Assembly: GCA_041685355.1 (NCBI GenBank) | Contig: JAWLFY010000009.1 | Location: 1-64,000, forward strand | Direction of reading: 5' to 3' | DNA length: 64,000 bases | Source of the DNA: JAWLFY01 sp041685355 | GTDB lineage: Bacteria; Planctomycetota; Planctomycetia; Pirellulales; Pirellulaceae | In this document: positions 8,070-17,183 of the stretch, piece by piece | Numbering within the stretch: the first letter of the stretch is position 1 | Layout: each line of letters starts with the position of its first letter | Position numbers and translations under genes: made by a program | Notes under the pieces: model-generated | Seen by the model: the letters and a program-made list of their open reading frames with translations, nothing else | Told to the model about the DNA's origin: nothing | The model's database searches: none

Positions 8070-11000
8070 CGAAATCTTTTGCCCGCCGGCCCAGATTGCC
8101 GTAGCGGTGAAAGTCGTGGCAGATCGATTGTTCGTCGAGGTATCGCAAGCACTCCAAACGCCCGTCACGTAGGACCGGCTCGTCGACGAGTGTCACGAAC
8201 GCCCCGGCCGCGGCCCGCGCGATCGGCGAATCCGCGTTGACACGGCATAGCTTTCTTAAACGTTGGACGTGCCCGTGTGCGACCCGTTGGGCCAAGTCTT
8301 CCACAGACTCCTCGACCGGCTCCACCAACCCCGGGAGGGCGTCGGCGATCGACTCGAGCAGTTCCCGCGAGGGCTCGGGGTGACTCGGGTCGATCGACAT
8401 CGTGACCTGAGTCCCGACGGCGGTCGCCGCCATCACCGCGATCAGGGCGTCGGCGAGCGGGTCGTCCGCCTCGACGCGAATCGCCATCCCTTGCGTCGGC
8501 TTGTACCGCCGATGGTTGTCTTGTCCGATCAACCGAAACGTATCGTGCGATCGTGAAAACTCGTCGCGGTACGCGGCCCGGGCGGTCTCGGTCGCGGCGA
8601 CGATTTCTTTCTCGAGCGACCCGGCCATTTTCTCAGTCGACTTATCCAACCGTCCGTCCGCCGCGGCGCCGTGAACCCAATCGAGGAACCGATCGGCGGG
8701 GCAGGGTAGGGCGGCATCGTCGGTTTGGGGACGGAGAGGTTTGAGTCGTGCGTCGGGTGCGACGTTGGTGTCGCGGACATGGGAAAGGGAGAGGACGTAG
8801 TGCGGCCCGCCCGGCTTGGACCCGGGTCCGTAGGCGCTCAGCCCGACGCCGCCGAACGGTTGGCGAAGGACGACCGCGCCGGTCGTCGTGCGGTTGATGT
8901 ACAGGTTCCCGGCGCGGATCGAATCCCGCCAAACCGCGATCTCACGATCGTCCAGGCTCTCGAGCCCGCTGGTCAATCCGTACCCGGTGGCCCGAACGAT
9001 CTCGATCGCCTCCTCCAAACGCGAGAACGGCATCACGCCCAGGACCGGGCCGAACAATTCCGTGCGATGGGTGAACGAGCCGGGGCGGAGGTCCCATTTA
9101 ACGCCGGGGCGATACAGGTTCGGGTTGTCAACGACGTGTTCCGGGACGACCAGCCACGACTCGCCATCCTCCAAGCTCTTCAGCCCGCGGGTCAGATCAC
9201 GGCCGGGGGGCGCGATCAACGGCCCGACCCGGGTGGCGAGATCCCACGCCGAGCCGACGGGGAGGCTCCGCACCGCGTCGGCGAGCATTTCCCGGAAAGC
9301 TTCGTCGTCGTAGATCTCGCGTTCGAGCAACAGCAGCGACGTCGCGCTGCACTTTTGGCCGCTGTGGCCGAACGCGGATTGGACGACATGTTTCACCGCC
9401 AATTCTCGGTCGGCCATCGCGGTCACGATCGTCGCGTTCTTCCCGCCGGTTTCGGCCAGCAGGTGCAAGTCGGGTCGAACCTCGAGCAACCGCCGGGCGG
9501 TCGCGGTTCCGCCGGTGAGCACGACCGTCTCGACGAGTCGGTTGCGGACCAATCCCGTCTCGGCGTCGGCTTCGTCACACGGCATCATTTGCAGCGCATC
9601 GCGGGGGACCCCGGCATCCCAAAACGCTTGGCACAAAAACCACGCCGGCAGCACGGTTTCGGCGGCCGGCTTGAGGATCACCCGGTTCCCCGCGGCGAGC
9701 GACGCCGCGATGCCGCCGCACGGGATCGCGAGCGGGAAATTCCACGGGGTGATCACCGCGACCACGCCGCGTGGCGATAGCCGGATCGATTCGTGACGTG
9801 ACCAATCGAGATGAGTCCGCGCGTAGAACTCGGTAAAGTCGATCGCCTCGCTGATTTCCGGATCCGATTCTCCGACCGTCTTTCCGCCGTCGGCCATCAT
9901 CGCCGCGATCAGGTCGCCTCGTCGTTCACGGATTCGGTGGGCGGCGTTCCGCAGCGTTTCGCAACGCCGATCGGGCGACATTTGTCCCCAACCGGACGAG
10001 TCCTCCGACGCCAACGTCACCGCGCGGCGGATCTGTTCGGCCGTCGCCTGTTGATATCGACACGCGACGACGCCGGGACGCGACGGGTCGGTCGAGCTTT
10101 CGATCAAGTCATCCTGATCCGCGACGGGCGTATCGCCGACCGTCAGTGGGATCTTCGTCGCGTCGTCATCGCACCGCGTCTTCCAACCCGTCAGAACGTC
10201 TTCGATCCATTCCGCGTTGTGTGGCAGCGACCAATCCGTGTTCGGTTCGTTGACGAACTCGGTCCAACGTGCGGGCGGCGGGGGCGGATCGGGGAGGACG
10301 CGACGATCCTGATTTCGACGCGGCGCAGTGGGGACGCGATCGATCTGCCGCAGTGACCGCCGGAAACCGTCGGCGAGCCCACGGAACTCGGCCGAATCGG
10401 GCCGGAGTCGGTACGAGTGCCGGAGAAAGTTCTCGGGCCCCGTGTTCTCGTCGAGTCGCCGGATCAGATAACTGATCGCGTACAAGAACTCGTCTTGGCG
10501 ACACGCGGGGGCGTACAACAACATCGGCACCTCCCGTTCGGTGATCGCACGGCGTTGATGGTTGGCCATCCCCTCGAGCATCTCGAACTGCACCCGATCT
10601 CCGGCCCCCAGTTCCTCGGTCCACACCATCGCCAGGGCGACGTCAAACAGGTTGTGTGAGGCGACGCCGACACGGAGCTCCCCACGTCCGGCCGCCTCGA
10701 TCAGTTCTCGGAGCATCCGTTTGAAATTCGCGTCGGTCTCCAGCTTCGAGGTGTACGGCGCTTGGGGCCACCCCGAGATCGACGCGTCGACCCGTTCCAT
10801 TTCCAGGTTGGCCCCTTTGACCAAGCGGATCGTGAGCGGCTCCGCGGCTTGGCCGACGCGCATCCGAGACCACTCGATCAGCCATCGCATCACTCCATAC
10901 GAATCCGGGATGTAGGCCTGCAACGCGATCCCGGCCCGCGCCCGCTCGAGCCCTTCCCTTTGAAGCGTTTCGCAAAGCACGTCGGCGGTCAGGTACAGGT

Positions 11001-11769
11001 CGCGATACTCTTCCATGTCGAGGTACACGAACTTTCCCCGGGGCTTCCCGTCGAGTTCGCCATCGGGCGTCGCCGACTGGGTCGATTCACGCAGCGCCGT
11101 GCGATACAGCATCTCGAGTCGGTCTGCGACGACCCGGATCGTGTGCCGCCGGGCGAGCGGCGAGACGTGGCTGTAGAGCGTCGAGATTTTGACCGACAAA
11201 CAGCGAACGTCCGGGGCGCGGAGCGCGTCGAGGTAACGTCGCATCCGCCGCTGAGTTTCCGCCTCCCCCTGCAACGCCTCGCCGAGCAGGTTGACGTTCA
11301 TCTCGATCCCGTGATGCTGTCGTTGGCGAAGATGTTCGCCCAGCATCTCGGGCTCGGCCGGCAAGATCACGTTGGCGGTCTCCCGCCGCATCTTCTCCTT
11401 CACCAACGGGACCGCGACGCCCGGCAAGTATTCGCCGAACGACTGGAACCCGCGGAGCATCGCGTGCTCGACGGGGCTGAAGAAACGGGGGATGCCTTGG
11501 ACGTCGAGCAGGTGCGTCAGTTGGTCGGCGACGCGTGCCGGGGTATGCGTCCGGAACGCCTGGTCGGTCATTTCGACCAGCGTCGACTTGTCCTCGTCTT
11601 GGCTGATCAGCCGGTCGAGTTCGGCCTGCTGCCGACGTTCCTGGGGGGTCTGCCTCCGCGTCGCCGTCTGCAGCAGTTCGGCGGCGAGCGACACGGCCCG
11701 GGTCGCGTCCGCTTCCCAGTCTCGATCCGGGTGCCAAGCGTTCACATGTCCGGTGTCTGGGTTTTGCAT
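7960..11769 (-). CDS. putA: Bifunctional proline dehydrogenase / L-glutamate gamma-semialdehyde dehydrogenase
   Basis: 1269 aa. It oxidises proline to glutamate in two steps: an FAD-dependent proline dehydrogenase barrel, then an NAD-dependent aldehyde dehydrogenase. The first part shows IRLVKGANLEMER and YTSKLETDANFKRML. The second shows VITPWNFPLAIPCGG, LAETGGKN with general base E773, and GQKCSA with catalytic C807; the 34-residue spacing is normal for the family. A C-terminal domain follows. There is no N-terminal DNA-binding domain, so it is not the autoregulatory type. ATG 11769 was chosen because GGAGG lies about 8 nt before it; the open frame continues upstream to 11934. The last 50 residues are low complexity and overlap the doubtful ORF at 7803-8069. 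Confidence 0.93.
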   Translation of the reverse strand: MQNPDTGHVNAWHPDRDWEADATRAVSLAAELLQTATRRQTPQERRQQAELDRLISQDEDKSTLVEMTDQAFRTHTPARVADQLTHLLDVQGIPRFFSPVEHAMLRGFQSFGEYLPGVAVPLVKEKMRRETANVILPAEPEMLGEHLRQRQHHGIEMNVNLLGEALQGEAETQRRMRRYLDALRAPDVRCLSVKISTLYSHVSPLARRHTIRVVADRLEMLYRTALRESTQSATPDGELDGKPRGKFVYLDMEEYRDLYLTADVLCETLQREGLERARAGIALQAYIPDSYGVMRWLIEWSRMRVGQAAEPLTIRLVKGANLEMERVDASISGWPQAPYTSKLETDANFKRMLRELIEAAGRGELRVGVASHNLFDVALAMVWTEELGAGDRVQFEMLEGMANHQRRAITEREVPMLLYAPACRQDEFLYAISYLIRRLDENTGPENFLRHSYRLRPDSAEFRGLADGFRRSLRQIDRVPTAPRRNQDRRVLPDPPPPPARWTEFVNEPNTDWSLPHNAEWIEDVLTGWKTRCDDDATKIPLTVGDTPVADQDDLIESSTDPSRPGVVACRYQQATAEQIRRAVTLASEDSSGWGQMSPDRRCETLRNAAHRIRERRGDLIAAMMADGGKTVGESDPEISEAIDFTEFYARTHLDWSRHESIRLSPRGVVAVITPWNFPLAIPCGGIAASLAAGNRVILKPAAETVLPAWFLCQAFWDAGVPRDALQMMPCDEADAETGLVRNRLVETVVLTGGTATARRLLEVRPDLHLLAETGGKNATIVTAMADRELAVKHVVQSAFGHSGQKCSATSLLLLEREIYDDEAFREMLADAVRSLPVGSAWDLATRVGPLIAPPGRDLTRGLKSLEDGESWLVVPEHVVDNPNLYRPGVKWDLRPGSFTHRTELFGPVLGVMPFSRLEEAIEIVRATGYGLTSGLESLDDREIAVWRDSIRAGNLYINRTTTGAVVLRQPFGGVGLSAYGPGSKPGGPHYVLSLSHVRDTNVAPDARLKPLRPQTDDAALPCPADRFLDWVHGAAADGRLDKSTEKMAGSLEKEIVAATETARAAYRDEFSRSHDTFRLIGQDNHRRYKPTQGMAIRVEADDPLADALIAVMAATAVGTQVTMSIDPSHPEPSRELLESIADALPGLVEPVEESVEDLAQRVAHGHVQRLRKLCRVNADSPIARAAAGAFVTLVDEPVLRDGRLECLRYLDEQSICHDFHRYGNLGRRAKDFVNRTPTDGAARPDPTPESPRGPAVASDDATSPGLHR

Positions 11770-12102
11770 GGATGAAGCCTCCGCATGCGGATTTCGGACC
11801 CGTGCGTGCTGGGTCATCACCGCACCTCGCTCGGTCGGGTCAAGCGGTGGCGGGCGAAACCGTTCGGCTCGCACTGAGCTTGAATTGTAAGGGGGCTGTC
11901 GCGGGTCACGCGGGGCAGGGGAGACGGCGGGCAACGGCGAGGCATGGCGTCATTCGGCAAGCGGGGGGCGACTTCTCCACCACGGCTTGGCGACCGCACC
12001 CCCTTTTCAAGAGTCGCCCCGAAACCGAGACTTCATAAGGCCCGAGCGAGATTCTCCGCCTCGGTCCGTCCTCCCCGACCGTCCTCAGGAAACGATCGAA
12101 CG
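11770..12102. promoter_or_regulatory. Divergent intergenic region putA / serC
   Basis: 333 bp between two divergently transcribed genes, so it must hold both promoters. A copy of the G-rich form of the dispersed motif (GGGGCAGGGGAG) lies near 11913. I cannot fix -35/-10 boxes. The putA side carries GGAGG just before ATG 11769. Confidence 0.4.
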
Positions 12103-13218
12103 ATGAGTGCCACCGCGACCGCACAGCGGCTTTTTAATTTCTCCGCCGGCCCTGCCGTGCTCCCACTCTCGGTGCTTCAAGAGGCTCAAGAGGAGTTCCT
12201 TTGTCTGCCCGGGGCCGGGGCGTCGCTCTTGGAGCTGAGCCATCGCGACAAGCGTTTCATCGAGATCCTGCACGACGCCGAGTCGACCCTCCGTTCGTTG
12301 CTCGGGATCAGCGACGACTACGCCGTGCTGTTCCTGCAAGGCGGGGCACGGCTGCAGTTTTCGATGATCCCCGCGAACCTGCTGCGGGGCTCGGGCAAGA
12401 CCGCGCAGTACCTGCTGACCGGGTCGTGGGGAAAGAAGGCGATCGAGGAGGCCGTGAAAGAGGGCCAGGTCGAGACGTTGTATGACGCGAAGGCGTCGAA
12501 CTACGACCACGTCCCCGGGGCGGACCGGTACACCGTAAGAGAAGACGCCGCGTACCTTTATTACTGCAGCAACGAAACGATCCAGGGCGTTCAGTTCCCG
12601 ACCGAGCCGGCCTGTCCCGCTTCGGTGCCGCTGGTCAGTGACGCCTCGAGCGATTTCCTCTGCCGCCCGTTGCCGGTCGACAAGTACGGGATCTTGTACG
12701 CCTGTGCCCAGAAGAACGCCGGTCCGGCCGGGGTCACCGTCGTCGTGATCCGCCGCGACCTGCTCGAGCGGGGCAGCCCCGAACTGCCGGGGTATCTGAA
12801 TTATAGAAATCACGCCGAGAACGATTCGGAGTGGAACACGCCGCCGACGTTCGCGATCTATCTGCTCGGCAAGATCGCCCACTGGATCGCCGATTCGGTC
12901 GGCGGGTTGGAAGCGATGGAGCGTCAGAACCGCACCAAGGCGGACCTGCTTTACGACGTGATCGATTCCCACGGTTCGTTCTATCAAGGTCACGCGCGGC
13001 CCGAGTCCCGGTCGCTGATGAACGTGACGTTCCGTTTACCGAGCGACGAGATCCAGGCGAAGTTCCTTACCGAGGCCGCCGAACACGATCTCGTCAGCTT
13101 GAAGGGTCACCGCAGCGTCGGCGGGATCCGGGCCAGCATCTACAACGCGATGCCGGTCGAAGGCGTGCAAACGCTCGCCAACTTCATGAAAGACTTCGCG
13201 TCCAAGAACGCGTCGTAG
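12103..13218 (+). CDS. serC: Phosphoserine aminotransferase
   Basis: 371 aa. Converts 3-phosphohydroxypyruvate and glutamate to phosphoserine and 2-oxoglutarate, with PLP as cofactor, in the cytoplasm. The start FNFSAGPAVLPLSVL is the family signature, LQGGARLQFSMIPANLL follows, and the PLP lysine is K204 in CAQKNAGPAGVT. The end has GHRSVGGIRASIYNAM. ATG 12103 is the start because the protein then begins a few residues before the conserved FNFSAGP. It is 30 bp upstream of serA, so the two form a serine biosynthesis operon; the third enzyme, serB, is not in the window. Confidence 0.97.
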   Translation: MSATATAQRLFNFSAGPAVLPLSVLQEAQEEFLCLPGAGASLLELSHRDKRFIEILHDAESTLRSLLGISDDYAVLFLQGGARLQFSMIPANLLRGSGKTAQYLLTGSWGKKAIEEAVKEGQVETLYDAKASNYDHVPGADRYTVREDAAYLYYCSNETIQGVQFPTEPACPASVPLVSDASSDFLCRPLPVDKYGILYACAQKNAGPAGVTVVVIRRDLLERGSPELPGYLNYRNHAENDSEWNTPPTFAIYLLGKIAHWIADSVGGLEAMERQNRTKADLLYDVIDSHGSFYQGHARPESRSLMNVTFRLPSDEIQAKFLTEAAEHDLVSLKGHRSVGGIRASIYNAMPVEGVQTLANFMKDFASKNAS

Positions 13219-13248
13219 TCCTTTCCCCACCTTCGAAATTGCCGAAGT

Positions 13249-14871
13249 ATGTATCGCATCATTGTCCTCGACAACATCGCCCAGGAAGGCCTGGATCTGC
13301 TGGACGCCGAACAGGGCGTCGAATACGAAATCCGTACCGGTCTCAAAGGGGAAGAACTCCGCGAGGCGCTCAACGGGTTTGACGGGGCGATCCTCCGCAG
13401 CGGCGTCAAGATCACCCCCGAGTCGCTCGAAGGGAACACACGTCTGAAGGCGATCGTCCGCGCCGGGGTCGGGACGGACAACATCGACAAGACGGCGGCG
13501 ACGCGGCGGGGAATCGTCGTGATGAACACCCCAGCCGGAAACACCGTCAGCACCGCCGAACACGCGCTCGCGCTGATGCTGGCGCTGAGCCGCAACATCG
13601 CCCCGGCGAACCAGAGCCTCGTCGAGGGCCGTTGGGACCGGAAGGCCTACATGGGGACGCAGGTAGCGGGGAAGACGCTCGGCATCGTCGGGATGGGCCG
13701 GATCGGCCGCGAAGTCGCCTCGCGGGCGCGAGCGTTCGACATGAACATCGTCGCGTTCGACCCGTTCATGACCGACGAGCAAGCCGCGTCACTCAAAGTC
13801 AAGCGGGCCGCCACGGTCGACGCGATGCTCCCCGAGATCGACTACCTCACCGTGCACACGCCGCTGACCCCGGAAACGAAGGGGTTGATCGGCAAGGCCC
13901 AACTCGACAAGGTCAAACCGGGGCTGCGGGTGATCAACGCGGCCCGCGGCGGCATTTATGACATCGACGCGCTCGTCGAAGGGCTCAACAGCGGCAAGCT
14001 CGCCGGGGTCGCCCTCGACGTCTATGAACAGGAACCGTGTACCGATAACCCGTTGTTCGGGATGCCCGGCACCGTGTGTACGCCGCACCTCGGGGCGAGC
14101 ACCGAAGAGGCCCAGACGCAGGTCGCGGTCGAGGGGATCGAGCTGTTGATCAACTACCTCAAGACGGGCGAGATCCGGCACTCGGTCAACGTCGCCTCGC
14201 TCGACCCCAAGACGCTCGACGCGCTTCGCGGGTTCCTCAACGTCGCCCGCCGGATGGGGCTGCTCGTCGCGCAGTGGCACGGCGGGGGGATCGATCACGT
14301 CAAGATCACCTACCGCGGTGACGTCGCCGGCAAAGACACCCGGGTGCTCAACAACGCGTTCTGCGCCGGGCTGCTCGAACGGATCGTCGAAGACGTCAAC
14401 GTCGTCAACTCGGAAATGCTCCTCCGCGAACGGGGAATCGAACTGAACGAAGAGAAACTCCGCGAGCCGGGCGCGTTCTCCTCGAGCGTCACCGTCGAAG
14501 TCTCGGGCGGGGGCCAGACGGTCACCGCGGGCGGAGCGATCCTCGGTCAAAACATGCCGCGGCTGATCATGCTCGACGGCTACCGCCTCGAATCGTTCCT
14601 CGACGGCAAGATGGTGATCTTCTCGCACAACGACGTCCCCGGGATCATCGGCCGCGTCGGGACGGTGTTCGGCAGCCACGGCATCAACATCGCCCAAATG
14701 GCGGTCGGTCGCGAAGGAGAAACCCCCGGCGGCCCGTCGATCGGGATCCTCTGCGTCGACGGTGAGGTCTCGGCCGAGGCGATCGACGAGGTCAGCAAGA
14801 TCGAGGCGATCAACAAGGTGAAAACGATCGACCTGCCCGCCGCGGGCGAGCTTCCGAGCTGGCTCTCCTGA
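13249..14871 (+). CDS. serA: D-3-phosphoglycerate dehydrogenase
   Basis: 540 aa, the long form with a C-terminal ACT domain. Oxidises 3-phosphoglycerate to 3-phosphohydroxypyruvate, the first step of serine synthesis. The NAD-binding motif GIVGMGRIGREVA, the substrate-binding segment INAARGGIYD, and the catalytic Glu/His region (EQEP ... PHLGAST) are present. An intervening domain (RHSVNVASLD onwards) leads to the ACT domain (NDVPGIIGRVGTVFGSHGINIAQM), where serine usually inhibits the enzyme. It follows serC closely. Length and motifs are complete. Confidence 0.97.
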   Translation: MYRIIVLDNIAQEGLDLLDAEQGVEYEIRTGLKGEELREALNGFDGAILRSGVKITPESLEGNTRLKAIVRAGVGTDNIDKTAATRRGIVVMNTPAGNTVSTAEHALALMLALSRNIAPANQSLVEGRWDRKAYMGTQVAGKTLGIVGMGRIGREVASRARAFDMNIVAFDPFMTDEQAASLKVKRAATVDAMLPEIDYLTVHTPLTPETKGLIGKAQLDKVKPGLRVINAARGGIYDIDALVEGLNSGKLAGVALDVYEQEPCTDNPLFGMPGTVCTPHLGASTEEAQTQVAVEGIELLINYLKTGEIRHSVNVASLDPKTLDALRGFLNVARRMGLLVAQWHGGGIDHVKITYRGDVAGKDTRVLNNAFCAGLLERIVEDVNVVNSEMLLRERGIELNEEKLREPGAFSSSVTVEVSGGGQTVTAGGAILGQNMPRLIMLDGYRLESFLDGKMVIFSHNDVPGIIGRVGTVFGSHGINIAQMAVGREGETPGGPSIGILCVDGEVSAEAIDEVSKIEAINKVKTIDLPAAGELPSWLS

Positions 14872-15027
14872 GCCCTCTCGCGGGGCGGCGACTTGGCGAC
14901 CAGGGCGGCCGATCCTCACGGCCCTTGTTCGACAGGTCGGCCCTTGCTCGACGGGTCGGTGGCGGTGCGGGTCGGTTATCATGGCGGGTCGAGTGCACCC
15001 TTTCCACGCGAATCATCCAGCGACGCC

Positions 15028-15912
15028 ATGTTTCTTCTTACGCCGAATCCCGTGTCCCGCCCGGTCCCCCGCGATTTGTTCCCCCGTGATTTGTTCCCCC
15101 GTGACTCGTCTCGGCGGGGCACGCGTCGGCTGCCGTTGATCGCCGGCCTGTTGGCCTTCGCACTCGCGTTCGCCATGGCGGACGCGGGTTCGGCCTGGGC
15201 CGACGACGGGAAGCCACACGTCGTGATGTTGGTCGCCGAACGGGAGTACCAGACGGACGAGTCTCTGCCGCGGTTTGCCGAGCGGCATTTGGCGGGCAAA
15301 TACCGCACGACGTTCGTGTTCGCCGAGCCCGCCGATCCGACCCGGTTCGACGGGATCGACGCGGTCGACGACGCGGACGTGTTGGTGGTCAGCGTCCGCC
15401 GGCGGACGCTCCCCGAGGGGCAACTCGCCAAGATCCGTGACTATGTCGCCGGCGGCCAACCGGTGATCGGGATCCGCACCGCCAGCCACGCGTTCTCGGT
15501 CCGCGGCGGCGAGGTGGGGCAGGGCAGGGCAGTCTGGCCGGAATGGGACGCCGAGGTGTTCGGCGGGAACTACACGAATCATTACGGGAACTCGCTCGAC
15601 GCGACGGTAACCGTCGAGTCGGACGCGGGGGCCGGCGGGACGCTGCTCCGCGGGCTTGGTGACCACCCGCCGTTCGTCGCCGGGGGCTCGCTGTATCGGG
15701 TTTCACCGCTGCGGCCCGGGACGGAGGTGTTGATGACCGGGCGGGTCGACGCGAAGCCGGCCGAGCCGGTCACTTGGGTCTTCACGCGAGCCGACGGCGG
15801 GAAGTCGCTCTACACGTCGCTCGGTCACGTCGACGATTTCGCCGGCGACGTCTTGCCACGGCTGTTGGTCAACGCGATCGCTTGGTCGCTGCAACCGGCG
15901 GCGAAGCGATGA
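15028..15912 (+). CDS. Secreted ThuA-like domain protein
   Basis: 294 aa. After a signal sequence (LPLIAGLLAFALAFAMA, cleavage near AWADD) comes a ThuA-like, glutamine-amidotransferase-fold domain: HVVMLVAEREYQTDESLPRFA, DVLVVSVRRRTLP, IGIRTASHAFS, and a C-terminal GHVDDFAGDVLPRLLVNAIAW. Planctomycetes have many such proteins, often thought to act on sugars, but no substrate is known. ATG 15028 precedes an unusually long arginine-rich n-region that contains a 15-bp in-frame tandem repeat (PRDLF twice, 15073-15102). Codons near 15518 carry the G-rich dispersed motif (VGQGRA). Its stop overlaps the next start (ATGA). Confidence 0.85.
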   Translation: MFLLTPNPVSRPVPRDLFPRDLFPRDSSRRGTRRLPLIAGLLAFALAFAMADAGSAWADDGKPHVVMLVAEREYQTDESLPRFAERHLAGKYRTTFVFAEPADPTRFDGIDAVDDADVLVVSVRRRTLPEGQLAKIRDYVAGGQPVIGIRTASHAFSVRGGEVGQGRAVWPEWDAEVFGGNYTNHYGNSLDATVTVESDAGAGGTLLRGLGDHPPFVAGGSLYRVSPLRPGTEVLMTGRVDAKPAEPVTWVFTRADGGKSLYTSLGHVDDFAGDVLPRLLVNAIAWSLQPAAKR

Positions 15913-17138
15913 CGGGTGATCGCGATCCGCGAACCGGTGATCCCGCCTCCCGCCCCCTCGGGGACGACAGCGTGTCGAACCGGAAGGCGAACCGCGAATC
16001 GCGGCTTCCGCGAGAAATTCCCACCTTCACGCGGGTTCTGATCGGCGGTGCCGCGTTCGTGATCGTGATCGCCGGGGTGCGGGCGGCGGCGGCGGTAACG
16101 GTGCCGCTGATGCTGTCCGTCTTCTTCTGCATCATTTGTGGCCCGCCGGTCAAAAAGTTGGAGCGATGGATGCCGTTCGGCGTGGCCGTCGGCTTGATCC
16201 TTCTCGGGCTCATCGCGCTGTTGATCGCGATCCCGGTGCTCGTCGGGACCGCGGTGCAGCAGGTGATCAACGACCTGCCCGGTTTTCAGAAGGACTTGCG
16301 GACGTTGGAAGCGGAATCGATCGAGCGGTTGCGTGGCTGGGGGGTGAATCTCCCCTCGGACGACCTTCGCGAGGCGTTCGACGTCGGGTCGGTGGCGTCG
16401 GTTCTGGGGACGTTCCTGAACGGGTTGCTGCGGGCGTTCGGCGACGGCATGATCGTGTTGTTGCTCGTCGCGTTCATGCTCGCCGAGACCGCTTGGTTTT
16501 CCGCCAAGGTGGCGGTCATCGAACGCGGGTCGGGGGAGGCGTCACGGCGGGTCGCGGAAGTGATCGCGAGCGTTCATCGGTACGTCGGGATCAAGACGCT
16601 GGTCAGCGCCGGGACCGGTTTGACGGTCGGGATCGGGTTGATGGTGCTGGGGATCGACCACGCGTTGGTGTGGGGATTCCTCGCGTTCCTGCTCAATTAC
16701 ATCCCCAACGTCGGTTCGATCATCGCCGGGGTCCCGCCGGTGTTGTTGGCGATGATCCAGCATGGCGGAGGAACCGCGTTGCTGGTGGTCTTGCTTTACG
16801 TGGCCGTCAACCAGGTTTTCGGGAGCGTGATCGAGCCGCGAATGCAGGGGAGGGGATTAGGGCTTTCGCCGCTGATCGTGTTCTTGTCGCTGTTATTTTG
16901 GGGGTGGGTATTCGGCCCCGTCGGGATGTTGCTGTCGGCGCCGATCACGATGGCGATCAAGGTCGCGTTGGAGGTTTTCCCCGAGACGCGTTGGATCGCG
17001 ATTTTGTTGGGGGGGGACCCCGGCGAAGCGGCGGGCGAGGTGAGCACGCCCGGCAAACTCTCTGGACCCTCGACGGCCGGTTCGGGTAACGTCCCGGCCG
17101 GAGACGTCTCGCCGGTTGGCGGGCGCCGCGACGGCTGA
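15909..17138 (+). CDS. AI-2E family transporter (PerM type)
   Basis: 409 aa integral membrane protein. Family features are paired N-terminal helices (FVIVIAGVRAAAAVTVPLM), the central soluble segment with NDLPGFQKDL, and C-terminal helices including LLNYIPNVGSIIAGVPPVLLA and NQVFGSVIEPRMQGRGLGLSPLIVFLSLLFWGW, the most conserved part of the family. Members export small molecules such as AI-2 or work as ion antiporters; the substrate here cannot be told. ATG 15909 overlaps the stop of the ThuA gene, so translation is probably coupled. The C-terminal 50 residues are a low-complexity cytoplasmic tail. Confidence 0.9.
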   Translation: MTGDRDPRTGDPASRPLGDDSVSNRKANRESRLPREIPTFTRVLIGGAAFVIVIAGVRAAAAVTVPLMLSVFFCIICGPPVKKLERWMPFGVAVGLILLGLIALLIAIPVLVGTAVQQVINDLPGFQKDLRTLEAESIERLRGWGVNLPSDDLREAFDVGSVASVLGTFLNGLLRAFGDGMIVLLLVAFMLAETAWFSAKVAVIERGSGEASRRVAEVIASVHRYVGIKTLVSAGTGLTVGIGLMVLGIDHALVWGFLAFLLNYIPNVGSIIAGVPPVLLAMIQHGGGTALLVVLLYVAVNQVFGSVIEPRMQGRGLGLSPLIVFLSLLFWGWVFGPVGMLLSAPITMAIKVALEVFPETRWIAILLGGDPGEAAGEVSTPGKLSGPSTAGSGNVPAGDVSPVGGRRDG

Positions 17139-17183
17139 GATGTGGCCACCGCTGTGATGTCGTACCCGCGAAGGATCGCGCCG

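Noticed and set aside
10762..11775. Plus-strand ORF of 337 codons opposite putA
   Set aside because: Shadow of PutA, Arg/His-rich composition without family motifs.
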